From Hyphomicrobiales bacterium (GTDB taxonomy: Bacteria; Pseudomonadota; Alphaproteobacteria; Rhizobiales; Xanthobacteraceae): 39,958 nt of DNA. A program made the translations under genes and the position numbers. Every line of letters starts with the position of its first letter. Position 1 is the first letter of the stretch. Below are positions 31,137 through 39,958 of the stretch, piece after piece. The notes below the pieces were generated by a model. It saw only the letters and a list, made by a program, of their open reading frames with translations. It had not been told where the DNA came from and made no database searches. The DNA lies in NCBI GenBank assembly GCA_017305455.1, contig JAFKKO010000138.1, positions 1-39,958 on the forward strand. Reading direction: 5' to 3'.

Positions 31137-31399
31137 CGGCGGCTGGTCCGTTTTTTATCCGCAGGGGCATGCAAAAACGCGCGGCGAAGAACGCATCCCC
31201 TTGTTGCGAAGCAATCTTCGGATAAGCTAATAAATCATATCGACAGAGTGGCAACTAGGGTTCCGGGCGGCCATGCGGCCGCTGCTGGTCCGAGCGTTGC
31301 AGAAACCGTGATCATGCCGCGGCTGCACCCGAGGGATAAAAGCCCAGAGGCGGAGACGTCGAGACCCGCAACGCGCCCGGTGCCGGGCACGGAGGTCTC

Positions 31400-32275
31400 A
31401 TGCTGCTCGTGCCGCTCGCTCTCGTCATCGCTGCTGCCTTCATCCATGCCACCTGGAATTTGCTGTCGAAGCAGGCCGCATCGGCCGGACCGACATTCGT
31501 CTGTGTCAGCAATCTGATCAGCTGCATCGCCTATGCGCCCTGGGCGATCTGGCTGCTGGCGCGCGACGGCATGGCCTGGAGCTGGCTGGTTGCCGGCTTC
31601 ATCGTGCTGAGTGCCGTCGTCCACCTCGCTTATACGCTGTCGCTGCAGCGCGGCTATCAGGTCGCCGACCTGTCGGTGGTCTATCCGGTGGCGCGCGGCA
31701 CCGGTCCCCTGCTGTCCTCGATCGGCGCGTTCCTGCTGCTTGGCGAGTTACCAACGTCGCTGGGGATCGCCGGCCTCATCGGCGTCATCATCGGCATCGG
31801 GCTGATCTCGACGCAGGGCAACCTTGCCGCGTTCAGGAAAAGCACCGGATTCGCCGGCGTGCTGTGGGGCACGGCGACGGGTTTCCTCACCGCGATCTAC
31901 ACCGTGGTCGATGCCTATGCGGTCAAAAGCCTCGGCATCGCCCCGGTCGTTCTCAACTGGACCGCGAACCTGCTCCGCTTCGCCCTGCTCGCGCCGCTCA
32001 TTCTCAAAAATCCGAACCGGGCGCGCAAAAAGATGACGGGCTACTGGCACCTCGCCATCGCCGTCGGGCTGTTGCAGCCGCTCGCCTATATCCTCGTGCT
32101 GATCGCGCTGCATCTCGGCGCGCCGGTCAGCGTGGTGGCGCCCGCGCGCGAGATGTCGATGATGGTCGGCGCCTTCCTCGGCATGATCGTGCTGCGCGAA
32201 CAGGTCGGCCTGTGGCGGCTGGTCGGCTGCGCGGTGATGATCATGGGCGTGATCGCGCTGGTCGGAAGCGGCTGA
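31400..32275 (+). CDS. EamA/DMT-family transporter
   Basis: The 291-residue membrane protein has two EamA repeats of five helices. The first begins LALVIAAAFIHATWNLLSKQA and ends LPTSLGIAGLIGVIIGIGLI; the second begins GVLWGTATGFLTAIYTVVDAYAV and ends LREQVGLWRLVGCAVMIMGVIAL. The RxxxP-like APAREMSMMVGAFLG and YPVARGTGPLLSSIGAFLLLGE motifs are typical. DMT proteins mostly export amino acids or related metabolites, using the proton gradient. GGAGG lies 4-5 nt before the ATG. It is divergent from the PhnY-like gene and convergent with the cytochrome c gene; substrate unknown. Confidence 0.92.
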   Translation: MLLVPLALVIAAAFIHATWNLLSKQAASAGPTFVCVSNLISCIAYAPWAIWLLARDGMAWSWLVAGFIVLSAVVHLAYTLSLQRGYQVADLSVVYPVARGTGPLLSSIGAFLLLGELPTSLGIAGLIGVIIGIGLISTQGNLAAFRKSTGFAGVLWGTATGFLTAIYTVVDAYAVKSLGIAPVVLNWTANLLRFALLAPLILKNPNRARKKMTGYWHLAIAVGLLQPLAYILVLIALHLGAPVSVVAPAREMSMMVGAFLGMIVLREQVGLWRLVGCAVMIMGVIALVGSG

Positions 32276-32360
32276 GCGGCGGCGCGGCCGGCTCCGTCAA
32301 TGCGGCGCCCGATCCATACGGCGCGCGCTTCGCGCAGACTCAAGGCAAACGGGACGACAT

Positions 32361-32389
32361 CTCCGCCGCCGATCGAGACGGCGGCGGAG
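32361..32389. terminator. Stem-loop between convergent eamA and cytochrome c genes
   Basis: CTCCGCCGCCG (32361-32371) and CGGCGGCGGAG (32379-32389) form a perfect 11-bp GC-rich stem with a 7-nt loop, between two convergent stop codons. No T-tract follows on either side, but position suits a bidirectional transcription or mRNA 3'-end barrier. Confidence 0.55.
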
Positions 32390-32424
32390 CCGTGGCGCAT
32401 ATTCGCTCTATGCGGTGTGCGGGA

Positions 32425-32814
32425 TTATTTCTTCTTGCCGCTGGCGTCGAACTGCTTGAGGAAAGCGATCAGGTCGTCGGTCTTCTTCTCGTCCTTCAGG
32501 CCGGCATAGACCATCTTGGTGCCGGGGACCTTGGCTTTCGGGTCCTTGATATATTCGCGGAAGGTGGCTTCATCCCATGTGAGGCCAGAGTTCTTGTTGG
32601 CTGCGGAATAATTATAGCCCGGCGCGGTGCCCGCCTTGCGGCCGATCAGGCCGTTGAGTTCCGGGCCGACGCTGTTCTTCGCCGTCTCGCCGATCTGGTG
32701 GCAGGCCTTGCACACCGCAAAGACTTTCTCGCCGGCGGCGGCATCCTGTGCCTGAGCCTGGCTAACGCAGGTGCCGGCCAGCGCCAGCAATGCAGCAGCT
32801 ATCATTCCTCGCAT
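32425..32814 (-). CDS. Class I c-type cytochrome (cytochrome c2-like)
   Basis: The 129-residue precursor has a signal peptide (MIAAALLALAGTCVSQAQA) and a mature class I cytochrome c with one haem: CKACH near residue 35 supplies the covalent haem site and proximal histidine, and the methionine in PGTKMVYAGLKD is the likely axial ligand. The insertions GRKAGTAPGYNYSAANKNSGLTW are those of cytochrome c2/c550. It probably carries electrons in the periplasm. Lying 90 bp after nosX on the same strand, it may be part of the nos transcript and deliver electrons to NosZ, though an independent role is possible. Confidence 0.95.
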   Translation of the reverse strand: MRGMIAAALLALAGTCVSQAQAQDAAAGEKVFAVCKACHQIGETAKNSVGPELNGLIGRKAGTAPGYNYSAANKNSGLTWDEATFREYIKDPKAKVPGTKMVYAGLKDEKKTDDLIAFLKQFDASGKKK

Positions 32815-32903
32815 ATTTTTTCTCCTTTTATGAACCGCTCCTCACGAGCAGGTTTGATGGCCAGCATCCGGCGGCGAACAGAACGAACGTCGAAGATGCT
32901 GCC

Positions 32904-33914
32904 TCAGGCGCCATATACCTGCGTCTCTCCCTTCGCGTTGGTAAGATGGACCTGAACATGGCGCCGCGCCGCAACGATTTCGCGAATGCGCGAAACCGGC
33001 AGCAGGCTGAAGGCAGTCGAGAACGCATCGGCTTCGCTCGCCGTCGGCGCAATTACGCTGACGGAGCGATAGCGCGACGGGCTGCGCCCGGTTCTCGGAT
33101 CGAACAGATGGGTGAAGCGGCCGGCGGGATCGAACCTGAAGCCGGCCCCCGCGGTGGTCGCGACCGCGCGGTCGACGAGACCGACGGTTTCGCTCACCAC
33201 GCCTGGCGCGTCCGGATCGGCCAGACCGACCTGCCACGGCGCGCCGTCCGGTCTTGCGCCGATGGCGCGGATTTCACCCATATTGACCAGCGTGGTCGTA
33301 AGGCCCGCCGCGCGCAGCGTCTCGGTGACGCGGTCGGTGGCGTAGCCCTGCGCGATGCCGTTGAGCGTGATCGCGCTGCCCGGTTTGAGGAGCGCGACGC
33401 GGTCGTCGCTGACTTTAAGATCGCGGTAGCCGACTTTCGCGAGCGCTTCCGCCAGCTTCTCCGGGGATGGGCCCTCCGGCGCGGGATGGGCCTGGGTAAA
33501 ATGCGCGGCGTAGAGAGCCCACAGCGGCTGCACCGTCGGATCGAATGCGCCGTCGGTGAGTTCGGCAAAGCGAAGCGCCACCTTGAGCAGCGCAACCATG
33601 TCGGCATCGGGCGAGATCAGAACGCCGGTGCGGTTCAGCGCGCAGATCGCCGACTCCGGCTGATACAGGCTGAACTGCTGTTCGAGCCGGCGCACGTCCT
33701 GCACGCACAGGTGAACCAGCCGCTCGGCCTCGGTCCGGTCCGGATGATGGATTTCGACCGAAACCTGCGCGCCGAGCGCCGATCCCTGCCAGCGGATCGG
33801 CGCATCGGCCAAGGCGCGGCGTCCGCCGAGCAAAGCGGCCCCGCCCGCCATGGCCGTGATGGCGATCAAGCGCCGGCGTGTCAGGGATGAGCGCGTGAGG
33901 GATGTGTGTGTCAT
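32904..33914 (-). CDS. nosX: NosX, FAD:protein FMN transferase (ApbE family) for nitrous oxide respiration
   Basis: From ATG 33914 (MTHTSLTRSSLTRRRLIAI) the product has 336 residues. A twin-arginine signal (RRRLIAITAMAGGAALLGG) targets it to the periplasm. The ApbE/NosX fold is seen in WQGSALGAQVSVEI, LLKPGSAITLNGIAQGYATDRV, TLVNMGEIRAIGARPDG and the metal-binding GRFTHLFDPRTGRSP, where DPRTG is typical. ApbE enzymes attach FMN to a threonine of target proteins; NosX is known to flavinylate NosR. It starts 11 bp after nosL and ends the nos set proper, with the cytochrome c gene after it. The start at 33929 would add five residues. Confidence 0.95.
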   Translation of the reverse strand: MTHTSLTRSSLTRRRLIAITAMAGGAALLGGRRALADAPIRWQGSALGAQVSVEIHHPDRTEAERLVHLCVQDVRRLEQQFSLYQPESAICALNRTGVLISPDADMVALLKVALRFAELTDGAFDPTVQPLWALYAAHFTQAHPAPEGPSPEKLAEALAKVGYRDLKVSDDRVALLKPGSAITLNGIAQGYATDRVTETLRAAGLTTTLVNMGEIRAIGARPDGAPWQVGLADPDAPGVVSETVGLVDRAVATTAGAGFRFDPAGRFTHLFDPRTGRSPSRYRSVSVIAPTASEADAFSTAFSLLPVSRIREIVAARRHVQVHLTNAKGETQVYGA

Positions 33915-33925
33915 GGCCGCCGCTC

Positions 33926-34471
33926 TCAATGGGTCCGTATCTGTCCGGGATCATACCCGTTTTGCTCCGCCGCGCCGCTGCCGAGCACATAGGTTTTCGG
34001 AATCTGGTCGAAGCCGACGATACGCCCGCCATGGCTGGCGACAAAGGCATCGGCCGCCGCGCGGCTGGCGAACGGCACCGCCTCGTCGGTCTCCATGCCG
34101 CTGCGCCTGCGGCTCTCGATCACGAAGAACGCCTTGCGCGCGTCGATCCAGTTGGTCGCGCCCGGCTCCTCCCAGCTCGGCGCCGCCGCCATGTCGGAAA
34201 CATAGATTGCGCGGATGTCGCGCGGCTGGTCCGGCATCAGGGTGAACGCCACGGTGTCGCGCACCGAGGTGAACCAGTACGGATCGATCCGGCTCGCGGT
34301 GATGATCTGTCCCTTCGGGCCGGGATGCTCCAGCACGTTCATGCCGCAGAACACGCCCATCGCCTCGCTGTTGAGCGCGGCCGGCGGCGGCGGCGCGGAT
34401 TTGGACTCGTCCTGGTTGCAGGCCGCAAGCGTCAGCGCAAAGACGGCAACACCAAGCGCGCGCAGGATCAT
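33926..34471 (-). CDS. nosL: NosL, copper-binding lipoprotein
   Basis: From the ATG at 34471 the product has 181 residues; GGAGGG lies 6 nt upstream and the ATG overlaps the nosY stop as ATGA. A lipoprotein signal ends in LTLAACNQ, with the cysteine as lipidation site. The mature protein has the NosL copper-binding motif FCGMNV and a second region SDMAAAPSWEEPGATNWIDARKAFFVIES. NosL is a periplasmic outer-membrane-anchored copper chaperone that passes Cu(I) to NosD or the NosDFY complex for CuZ assembly in NosZ. A longer frame beginning with GTG at 34525 is not needed. Confidence 0.95.
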   Translation of the reverse strand: MILRALGVAVFALTLAACNQDESKSAPPPPAALNSEAMGVFCGMNVLEHPGPKGQIITASRIDPYWFTSVRDTVAFTLMPDQPRDIRAIYVSDMAAAPSWEEPGATNWIDARKAFFVIESRRRSGMETDEAVPFASRAAADAFVASHGGRIVGFDQIPKTYVLGSGAAEQNGYDPGQIRTH

Positions 34472-35295
34472 AATTCCCTCCGTGCGAAAGAAGCGGTGGC
34501 AAGGCTGAGTGGAATGGCGATCCACAGCGCCATGCCGAGCAGCAGCGCGCGTGTGCCGGCGTCCGCGCTGCCCGCAAGGCCGGCCATGCCGGAGAACTGG
34601 CTGACGTTGAAGCCGGTGAGATTGGCGAGGCGATAGATGTCGGTCGGATTGAAGAACAACAGATATTCGAGCACCGTTGCCGAAACGATCTTGCCCTGAT
34701 CGACGACAAGCAGGCCGAGCAGCGCCATGTCGAACACCAGCACCATGATCAGCCAGACTCCGACCGACGCACCCGCCGCCGTGCCGCGGTCGCGCGCCAG
34801 GCTGCTGATGAGATAGCCGATCGCAACAAACGCGGCACCGAGCATGATCGACGTCCCAATCATCCAGGCAAACGCATACCAGCTTGCCGCCAGCACCGCC
34901 GCGCCGCTGATCGCCAGCGCCCCGGCCGCGACGCCGTAGCCGATGACGGTGGCAAAGGCGAGAATCAAGACATGCCCGCAGAACTTGCCGAGAACGATCT
35001 GATAGCGGCCGACCGGATAACTGAGCAACAAAATCATGGTTCCGCGCTCCATTTCGCCGACAATGGCGTCATGCGAAATCAGCAGGGCGATCAGCGGCAG
35101 CAAGAAGATGGTGAGGCTGGACAGGCTGACCACCACGACATCCAGTGCGCCCGCCCCGACATTTCCTGTCGGCGCGCTGCCGAGGAAGGTCAGCGACAGC
35201 GCCAGCGCGGCGAGCAGCAACGTGGTGGCGAGCACCCAGCGATTGCGCAGACCTTCCTGGATTTCCTTAGCCGCGATGATGACGATGCTTCTCAC
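34468..35295 (-). CDS. nosY: NosY, ABC permease of copper-centre assembly
   Basis: The 275-residue integral membrane protein has about six membrane helices, for example NRWVLATTLLLAALALSLTFL, LIALLISHDAIVGEMERGTMILLLSYPVGR (an ABC-2 type signature loop contacting the ATPase), and MVLVFDMALLGLLVV. It is the membrane part of the NosDFY transporter, which is required for maturation of the CuZ cluster of NosZ. Its start overlaps the nosF end by 4 bp and its end overlaps nosL by 4 bp, so the proteins are made in step. Confidence 0.95.
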   Translation of the reverse strand: MRSIVIIAAKEIQEGLRNRWVLATTLLLAALALSLTFLGSAPTGNVGAGALDVVVVSLSSLTIFLLPLIALLISHDAIVGEMERGTMILLLSYPVGRYQIVLGKFCGHVLILAFATVIGYGVAAGALAISGAAVLAASWYAFAWMIGTSIMLGAAFVAIGYLISSLARDRGTAAGASVGVWLIMVLVFDMALLGLLVVDQGKIVSATVLEYLLFFNPTDIYRLANLTGFNVSQFSGMAGLAGSADAGTRALLLGMALWIAIPLSLATASFARREL

Positions 35296-36215
35296 TCGGC
35301 AGCCTCCCGCGCGCGCAGGAAATGCGCGTAAAGATCGTCGAGGGTCGGCGTCACGACCTCGATATTGCGCACCCTTGGATCATTGGCGGCCAGCCGCAGC
35401 AGCGCCATCTTCTTCTCGTCGTCCGGCACCAGCACGACATGGTCGCCCGAATGGCTGTTCGCGCCCGGCGCCGCACCGTTCGCGAGCCATTCCGGCATTC
35501 TGTCGTCGTCACCATCCGCAAGGTCGAACGAGACCCGGATCGGCAATTGCGACAGCCGGCGCAATTCCCCCAGCGTGCCCTGCGCCACCAGAATGCCCCG
35601 GTTCATGATCAGGACATGCTCGGCCCGGCCTTCGAGTTCGCTCAGCGCGTGCGAGGAGATCAGCACTGTTGCGCCGTCATCGCGCAATTCGTGCAGGATG
35701 TCGTAGAAGGTCTGGCGCAGCGCCGGATCGAGACCCGTGGTCGGCTCGTCGAGCAGCAGGATGCGCGGACGGCCGAGCAGCGCCTGCGCAAGACCGAGAC
35801 GCTGCCGCATGCCTTTCGAATAGGTCCCGACCCGCCGGTCGGCGGCATCGCCAAGACCGACGCGGTCGAGCAAGGGCGACGCGGTCGCCGGCTTCAGCTG
35901 CTTGAGCCGCGCATAGAAGCTCAGCGTCTCGCGTCCGGTCAGAGCGGCGTTGAACGCGACGTTCTCCGGCAGATAGCCGAGCATGCGGCGCGCGGAGAAT
36001 TCGCCGGCCGCGGGGTCCTCGCCCAGAACGCGAATGGCGCCGCCGCTCGGGCGGATCAGTCCCAGCATCAGCTTGATCAGCGTGGTCTTGCCGGCGCCGT
36101 TATGGCCGACCAGCGCGCAGATGCGCCCCGGCGACAGATCGAACGACACCTCGCGCAACGCGCGAATCCTGCCGTAGCTCTTGTCGACCTTTTGGATGGA
36201 TACGGTCGCGGTCAT
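35292..36215 (-). CDS. nosF: NosF, ABC ATPase of copper-centre assembly
   Basis: The 307-residue ATPase has Walker A GHNGAGKTTLIK, Q-loop GYLPENVAF, signature YSKGMRQRLGLAQALL, Walker B ILLLDEPTTGLDP and the H-loop ISSH. C-terminal of the ATPase domain is an extension of about 90 residues (IRVSFDLADGDDDRMPEWL onward) as in other NosF proteins. It energises NosDFY, which supports sulfur or copper delivery to NosZ in the periplasm. It overlaps nosD by 4 bp upstream and nosY by 4 bp downstream. Confidence 0.96.
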   Translation of the reverse strand: MTATVSIQKVDKSYGRIRALREVSFDLSPGRICALVGHNGAGKTTLIKLMLGLIRPSGGAIRVLGEDPAAGEFSARRMLGYLPENVAFNAALTGRETLSFYARLKQLKPATASPLLDRVGLGDAADRRVGTYSKGMRQRLGLAQALLGRPRILLLDEPTTGLDPALRQTFYDILHELRDDGATVLISSHALSELEGRAEHVLIMNRGILVAQGTLGELRRLSQLPIRVSFDLADGDDDRMPEWLANGAAPGANSHSGDHVVLVPDDEKKMALLRLAANDPRVRNIEVVTPTLDDLYAHFLRAREAAE

Positions 36216-37582
36216 GGCAAACCTGCTCCCGCTTCCGGCCGCGGCGGCGGCGCGATCAACGGGTGAGTATCAACCACGCCGCCGGGATAGAGCGCGGGAA
36301 ACTGCGCCTGCGCCCAGCGCAGCACCTGCACCGCGGGACTGTTGATCAGGATTTTCGCCGACGGCGCTGTCCACAGCACGCGATCGACCAGATCGTTGGG
36401 ACGATACGCGGTGTCGGCGACGCCGTCGCCGTTGAGATCGAACGCCGGGTTGTCGCTCCAGTAATTGCCGCGCCCACCCTTCGACCAGTCGAGGTCGCGG
36501 GTGCCGACATACTTCACCTGATTGCGATTGCCGACAAACGCATTGCCGGTGATCTCGTTGCCCTCCGAACCGGCGGTGAAATGCACGCCGATCTCGCAGC
36601 GCTCGAACCAGTTGTCATGAAACTGGTTGCGGTTGGCGTTGTAGATGAACACGCATTTGCCCGGGCCGCTGCGCGCGCCACGCGCCGGGGCGGATCCCGA
36701 TCCGGCATCGGGAAGCATGCCGCGCTCGTCGCTTGCCACCTCTTGCACGCCCGAAGCTTCCTCGATCGCGCCGCCCGCGACCAGATTGCCGCCGATCTTC
36801 GAGTAGTTGGCATAGTTGAACAGCAGGCCGTGATCCCGGTCGCGATACGAAACATTGCCCTGAATGACGAGACGGTTGGAGAACATGATGGCGTAGCCGA
36901 CATGGTTCCTGATCGACACGTTGCCGCTGACCTCGCTGTCATTGGTGTACATGTAATGCAGGGCGAACCTCACCTTCTCGAAGCGATTGTTGATGAAGCG
37001 ATCCTTGCGGCTGGAAATGGTATAGATGCCGTCGCGGCCATAACGGATGGTGTTGCCGTCGATCGTGACATCCGGCGCATTCCAGACCGACACGCCATTG
37101 CCGGCCTCGGCAAGGCGGATGTTCTGCAGTCCCTCGATTACGTTGTTGAGAACGCGCGAGCCGCTGGCGCCGTGGATATAGACGCCGAACAGATTGCCGA
37201 CGATGCGGTTGTTCTCGACCACCGTCCGCTCGGCGGTCTTCTCAAGATAAATGCCGGAATTCATCCCCTGCAGATCGCGGCCCGATCCCTTGATGGTCAG
37301 CCCGCGGATTTCCACGCCCGGCCCATAGACGCCGATGACGCTGCCCTCGCCGTTTCCGGTGAGCGTCGCGCCGGGCTCGCCTTGCAGCGCGATGCGCCGC
37401 TCGATGCGGATCGGCCCGTGATGATCCCCGGCGGCAAGCACGATGACGTCGCCGTCCTGCGCGCGGTCCAGCGCCTGCTGCGAGAACTCGCCCGGCGCGA
37501 ACGTCAGCGTCTCCGCGCTGGCGAAGCTGGAGATTCCGGCGGCGAGAACCGCCGCCGGAATAATGTTGAAAAGACGTCGCAC
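36212..37582 (-). CDS. nosD: NosD, periplasmic copper-maturation protein
   Basis: The 456-residue protein has a signal peptide (MRRLFNIIPAAVLAAGISSFASA) and a right-handed beta-helix of CASH type, with repeating strand-turn units such as VVENNRIVGNLFGVYIHGAS, TIDGNTIRYGRDGIYTISSR, RFINNRFEKVRFALHYMYTN and QFHDNWFERCEIGVHFTAGS. It then has the NosD C-terminal YWSDNPAFDLNGDGVADTAYRPNDLVD element. It partners with NosFY and NosL in building CuZ. One oddity is an insertion between repeats around GSGSAPARGARSGPGKC. It starts 12 bp after nosZ and overlaps nosF. Confidence 0.96.
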   Translation of the reverse strand: MRRLFNIIPAAVLAAGISSFASAETLTFAPGEFSQQALDRAQDGDVIVLAAGDHHGPIRIERRIALQGEPGATLTGNGEGSVIGVYGPGVEIRGLTIKGSGRDLQGMNSGIYLEKTAERTVVENNRIVGNLFGVYIHGASGSRVLNNVIEGLQNIRLAEAGNGVSVWNAPDVTIDGNTIRYGRDGIYTISSRKDRFINNRFEKVRFALHYMYTNDSEVSGNVSIRNHVGYAIMFSNRLVIQGNVSYRDRDHGLLFNYANYSKIGGNLVAGGAIEEASGVQEVASDERGMLPDAGSGSAPARGARSGPGKCVFIYNANRNQFHDNWFERCEIGVHFTAGSEGNEITGNAFVGNRNQVKYVGTRDLDWSKGGRGNYWSDNPAFDLNGDGVADTAYRPNDLVDRVLWTAPSAKILINSPAVQVLRWAQAQFPALYPGGVVDTHPLIAPPPRPEAGAGLP

Positions 37583-37594
37583 GTCTGCCTTGCC

Positions 37595-39523
37595 TCAGGC
37601 CGATCTCGGCTCGACCAGCATACGGCCCTTCATCTCCATATGCATGGCATGGCAGAACCACTGGCAGTAGAACCAGAAGACGCCAGCCTTGTCGGCCGTG
37701 AACGTCACCGAAGCGGTGGCCTGCGGCGCGACTTCCATCGCGATGCCGTAGTTCACGATGGTGAAGCCGTGGGTGAGATCCTCTACCGCGTCGATGTTGG
37801 TGACATACACCGTCACCTCGTCGCCCTGTTTCACGGTGAACTTTTCGAGGCCGAAGGCCGGCGCTGTGGACGTCATGTAGACGCGCACCTTGTTGCCGTC
37901 GCGGATCACCTTGGAGTCGGCTTCCAGATTGATGCCGTCGGCCTTGGCCTGCTTCACCGCATCGGCGAACATCGGATCGGCGCGATCCCAGATCGAGATC
38001 GGGTTGATCTTGGAGCGATGGACGATGGTGGCGTCGTGCGGCTCGGCGAAGCTCGGACCGTCATGCACCACCACCATCTTGTCACCGGAGATGTCGATGA
38101 GCTGATCGTTCTCCGGCTTCAGCGGGCCGACATTGAGGAATCGGTCCTTGGAGAACTTGTTCAGCGAGATCAGCCATTTTCCGTCGGCCTCCTTGGTCTG
38201 GCCCATGGAGGTGTGATTGTGGCCGGGCTGATAGTGGACATCGAGCTTCTGAAGGATCGGATCGACCTTCTCGCCCTTGAACGCGCGCTTGGCGAGATCG
38301 ATGTTCCACTTGCAGACCTGACTGTCGATGAACAGCGTGGTGTAGGCGTTGCCCTTGCCGTCATAGGCGGTGTGCAGCGGACCGAGGCCGAGTTCGGGCT
38401 CGGCGACCACGGTGTCGCGCGGCTTGATCTTGTCGTCGAACAGGTCGTCGAACTTGCGCACGTCGAACACAGTGACGGTCGGCGACAGCTTACCGTTGGC
38501 GACGACATGGATGCCGTCCGGCGCGGTGTTGATGCCGTGCGGACTGTTGGAGACCGGCACGTAGCGGGTGTAAGGCGAACCATGGCGACCGTCGAGCACC
38601 GGCACCCCGCCCATTTCCTTGTAGTCGCCCTTCTTCACCGCCTCTTCGATGCGCTTGATGTTGAAGATGGTGATCCAGTCCTGCTCGTTGGCGGTCATTT
38701 CCGCGAGCGTGACGCCGCCTTCGGAGTTGTAGCAGGTGGCGAAGGCATACTTGCCCTGGTAGTCGGCATCGACGTTGTCGAGGTTACCGTCCACGATGAT
38801 CTGCCAGGCAACCTTCATGGTGTCGCCGTCCACCGCCGTGAAGATCGAATAATACTCCTTCGGCTTGTCGAGGATCCTGCCGTCGTTCGGCAGCGGCACG
38901 CCATCCTCGCCGTTGCAGAACACATATCCGGTGCGCGGATATTTCTGCACGCGCAGACCGTGAACCGTATGCTGGTTCGGCAACTGGATGATCTTGTCGC
39001 ACTTCATGACGTCGAGGCGCACGCGCGCGACGCGGGTGTTGGCCTTGTCGTTCATGAAGGCATAGCGGCCGTCATAAGTGCCGTTGGTGAACGAGATGTG
39101 CGGATGATGCAGGTCGCCGTTCATGTAGGTGCCGCCGCGATTCTTGAGGAATTCGCGCGCCTCGGGAGTTAGTCCCTCGGTAAGCACCTTGAGGCTCTCG
39201 TTGGTCTGGCCCCAGCCGGTCGCGCTGCAGCGGTTGAACACCGGCACGCGCATCAGTTCGCGCATCGAGGGCATGCCGACGATGCGCAGTTCGCCGGACT
39301 GACCGGACGAGAAGAACACGTAATATTCGTCGAGTTCGCCCGGCGCGACCTCGGTCTTGTGAACCGCGGGCCGCGCGGCGGGGGTTTTCGGCTGCGCCTT
39401 GGTTTGGGCCTCCGCGATCGTGGTGAGGCCTGCTCCGCCGGCAAGGCCGACGCCGGCCGCTGCTGCCGTGGTGCCGAGCAATGCCCGGCGGCTGACGCCC
39501 TTGTCGCCTTCTTGGTTGCTCAT
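37595..39523 (-). CDS. nosZ: NosZ, nitrous oxide reductase (clade I, Tat-exported)
   Basis: From ATG 39523 ([17 protein letters not shown], with GAGGAGA about 6 nt upstream) the product has 642 residues; the longer open frame upstream is not coding. A twin-arginine signal [20 protein letters not shown] marks clade I. The seven-bladed propeller with CuZ ligands includes DLHHPHISF and later histidines ([24 protein letters not shown]). The C-terminal cupredoxin has the CuA motif [12 protein letters not shown]. It reduces N2O to N2 in the periplasm, the last step of denitrification. It lies 17 bp after nosR and 12 bp before nosD. Confidence 0.98.
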   Translation of the reverse strand: MSNQEGDKGVSRRALLGTTAAAAGVGLAGGAGLTTIAEAQTKAQPKTPAARPAVHKTEVAPGELDEYYVFFSSGQSGELRIVGMPSMRELMRVPVFNRCSATGWGQTNESLKVLTEGLTPEAREFLKNRGGTYMNGDLHHPHISFTNGTYDGRYAFMNDKANTRVARVRLDVMKCDKIIQLPNQHTVHGLRVQKYPRTGYVFCNGEDGVPLPNDGRILDKPKEYYSIFTAVDGDTMKVAWQIIVDGNLDNVDADYQGKYAFATCYNSEGGVTLAEMTANEQDWITIFNIKRIEEAVKKGDYKEMGGVPVLDGRHGSPYTRYVPVSNSPHGINTAPDGIHVVANGKLSPTVTVFDVRKFDDLFDDKIKPRDTVVAEPELGLGPLHTAYDGKGNAYTTLFIDSQVCKWNIDLAKRAFKGEKVDPILQKLDVHYQPGHNHTSMGQTKEADGKWLISLNKFSKDRFLNVGPLKPENDQLIDISGDKMVVVHDGPSFAEPHDATIVHRSKINPISIWDRADPMFADAVKQAKADGINLEADSKVIRDGNKVRVYMTSTAPAFGLEKFTVKQGDEVTVYVTNIDAVEDLTHGFTIVNYGIAMEVAPQATASVTFTADKAGVFWFYCQWFCHAMHMEMKGRMLVEPRSA

Positions 39524-39540
39524 GAAAGTCTCCTCGCTTT

Positions 39541-39958
39541 TCAGGTTGTAGGTGTAGCGACCGAGCCGCCGGGCGCGCGAACCGTCTTGCCCCCGGCGGT
39601 AATGATTGTGTCCGGCCCTTTTCCGGCCCGCATGGATGGTGAGGACAGCGCTTCGCGCTTCTCCCGTTTGAGACGCACCTGGATCATGTGCGGACAACGA
39701 TGATCGTCGAAATAAAGCTCCTGACAGTGCATGCAATAGATGCATTCGTTGACGTTGATATGTCCTTCGGGGTGGATCGCCTGCACCGGACATTCGACGG
39801 CGCAGCGCTGGCAGGGCGAGCCGCATTCCGGCCAGCGGCGCAGCCACTCGAACATGCGGATGCGGCCGGGAATGGCGAGCGCCGCTCCGAGCGGACACAG
39901 ATAGCGGCAGAAGAAGCGCTCGATGAACAATCCGGCGGCCAGCAAGGTCAGCGCGTAG
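39541..39958 (-). CDS. nosR: NosR, polyferredoxin-like electron donor, C-terminal part only
   Basis: The 3' portion of nosR (about 138 codons) runs from the right edge of the window. It shows the last membrane segment ([27 protein letters not shown]) with the CRYLCP motif typical of NosR/NapH, then ferredoxin-like 4Fe-4S sites [13 protein letters not shown] and [19 protein letters not shown]. NosR is a membrane flavo-iron-sulfur protein needed for nosZ expression and electron delivery. Its FMN is attached by NosX. It ends 17 bp before the nosZ start, so the two are co-transcribed. The promoter and any FNR/NosR-dependent sites lie outside the window. Confidence 0.95.
   Translation of the reverse strand, partial: YALTLLAAGLFIERFFCRYLCPLGAALAIPGRIRMFEWLRRWPECGSPCQRCAVECPVQAIHPEGHINVNECIYCMHCQELYFDDHRCPHMIQVRLKREKREALSSPSMRAGKGPDTIITAGGKTVRAPGGSVATPTT

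Noticed and set aside
36263-39172. 969-codon open frame on the plus strand opposite nosD and nosZ
   Set aside because: It is antisense to two certain genes, arises from third-position GC bias, and its translation is rich in D, H, R and V with no domain.

Overview
This is a GC-rich alphaproteobacterial chromosomal stretch, most likely from the Bradyrhizobium/Rhodopseudomonas group (Nitrobacteraceae). The evidence is a nosRZDFYLX denitrification cluster in the alphaproteobacterial order followed by a small cytochrome c, a Bug/Tct tripartite transporter, an HU protein of rhizobial type, a PhnY-like dehydrogenase, and strong GC bias that creates long antisense shadow frames. The family assignment is inference. 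I saw no tRNA, rRNA, CRISPR array, insertion sequence or prophage.

Layout. (1) 1-5198, minus: a catabolic operon running IclR regulator, AMP-forming acyl-CoA ligase, two-subunit CoA-transferase-like enzyme, then a PotD-type ABC importer that runs off the left edge. (2) 5418-6764, minus: haloacid-dehalogenase-type hydrolase, small zinc-ribbon protein, HU protein with a clear terminator. (3) 7004-10063: stand-alone AceE/MdeB-type 2-oxoacid dehydrogenase E1, divergent from an Lrp/AsnC regulator across a perfect palindrome. (4) 10217-12793: WrbA, a 43-residue overlapping small ORF and pirin, divergent from a LysR regulator; this looks like a quinone/electrophile stress unit. (5) 12814-15754: mandelate-racemase-type dehydratase and PanE-type reductase, divergent from a FadR-subfamily GntR regulator that carries a TGGTNNNACCA site inside its own coding start. 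(6) 16124-21078, minus: tctCBA and a glycine-rich secreted protein with two LTXXQ-like domains. (7) 21594-24317, plus: a glutamate-receptor-like ligand-gated channel with an unusual pore, a LysR regulator and a small HTH protein. (8) 24371-26230, minus: CHAD protein and a two-domain universal stress protein. (9) 26428-29642: small proteins of unknown function, three of them in an apparent operon behind a 39-bp dyad, then a ModE-like DNA-binding protein divergent from a DUF364 putative metal-chelation protein. (10) 29688-32275: aldehyde dehydrogenase and EamA exporter. (11) 32425-39958, minus: cytochrome c, nosX, nosL, nosY, nosF, nosD, nosZ and the 3' end of nosR.

The nos genes form a complete unit for respiratory N2O reduction: NosR and cytochrome c for electron supply, NosZ as catalyst, NosDFYL for copper-centre assembly, NosX for flavinylation of NosR. 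Four-base overlaps across nosD/F/Y/L indicate translational coupling. The less explained and more interesting parts are the receptor-channel protein at 21.6 kb, the dyad-controlled small-gene cluster at 26.8-27.8 kb, the ModE-like/DUF364 pair at 28.1-29.6 kb, and the first operon, where the CoA-transferase-like pair may lack the usual catalytic glutamate.
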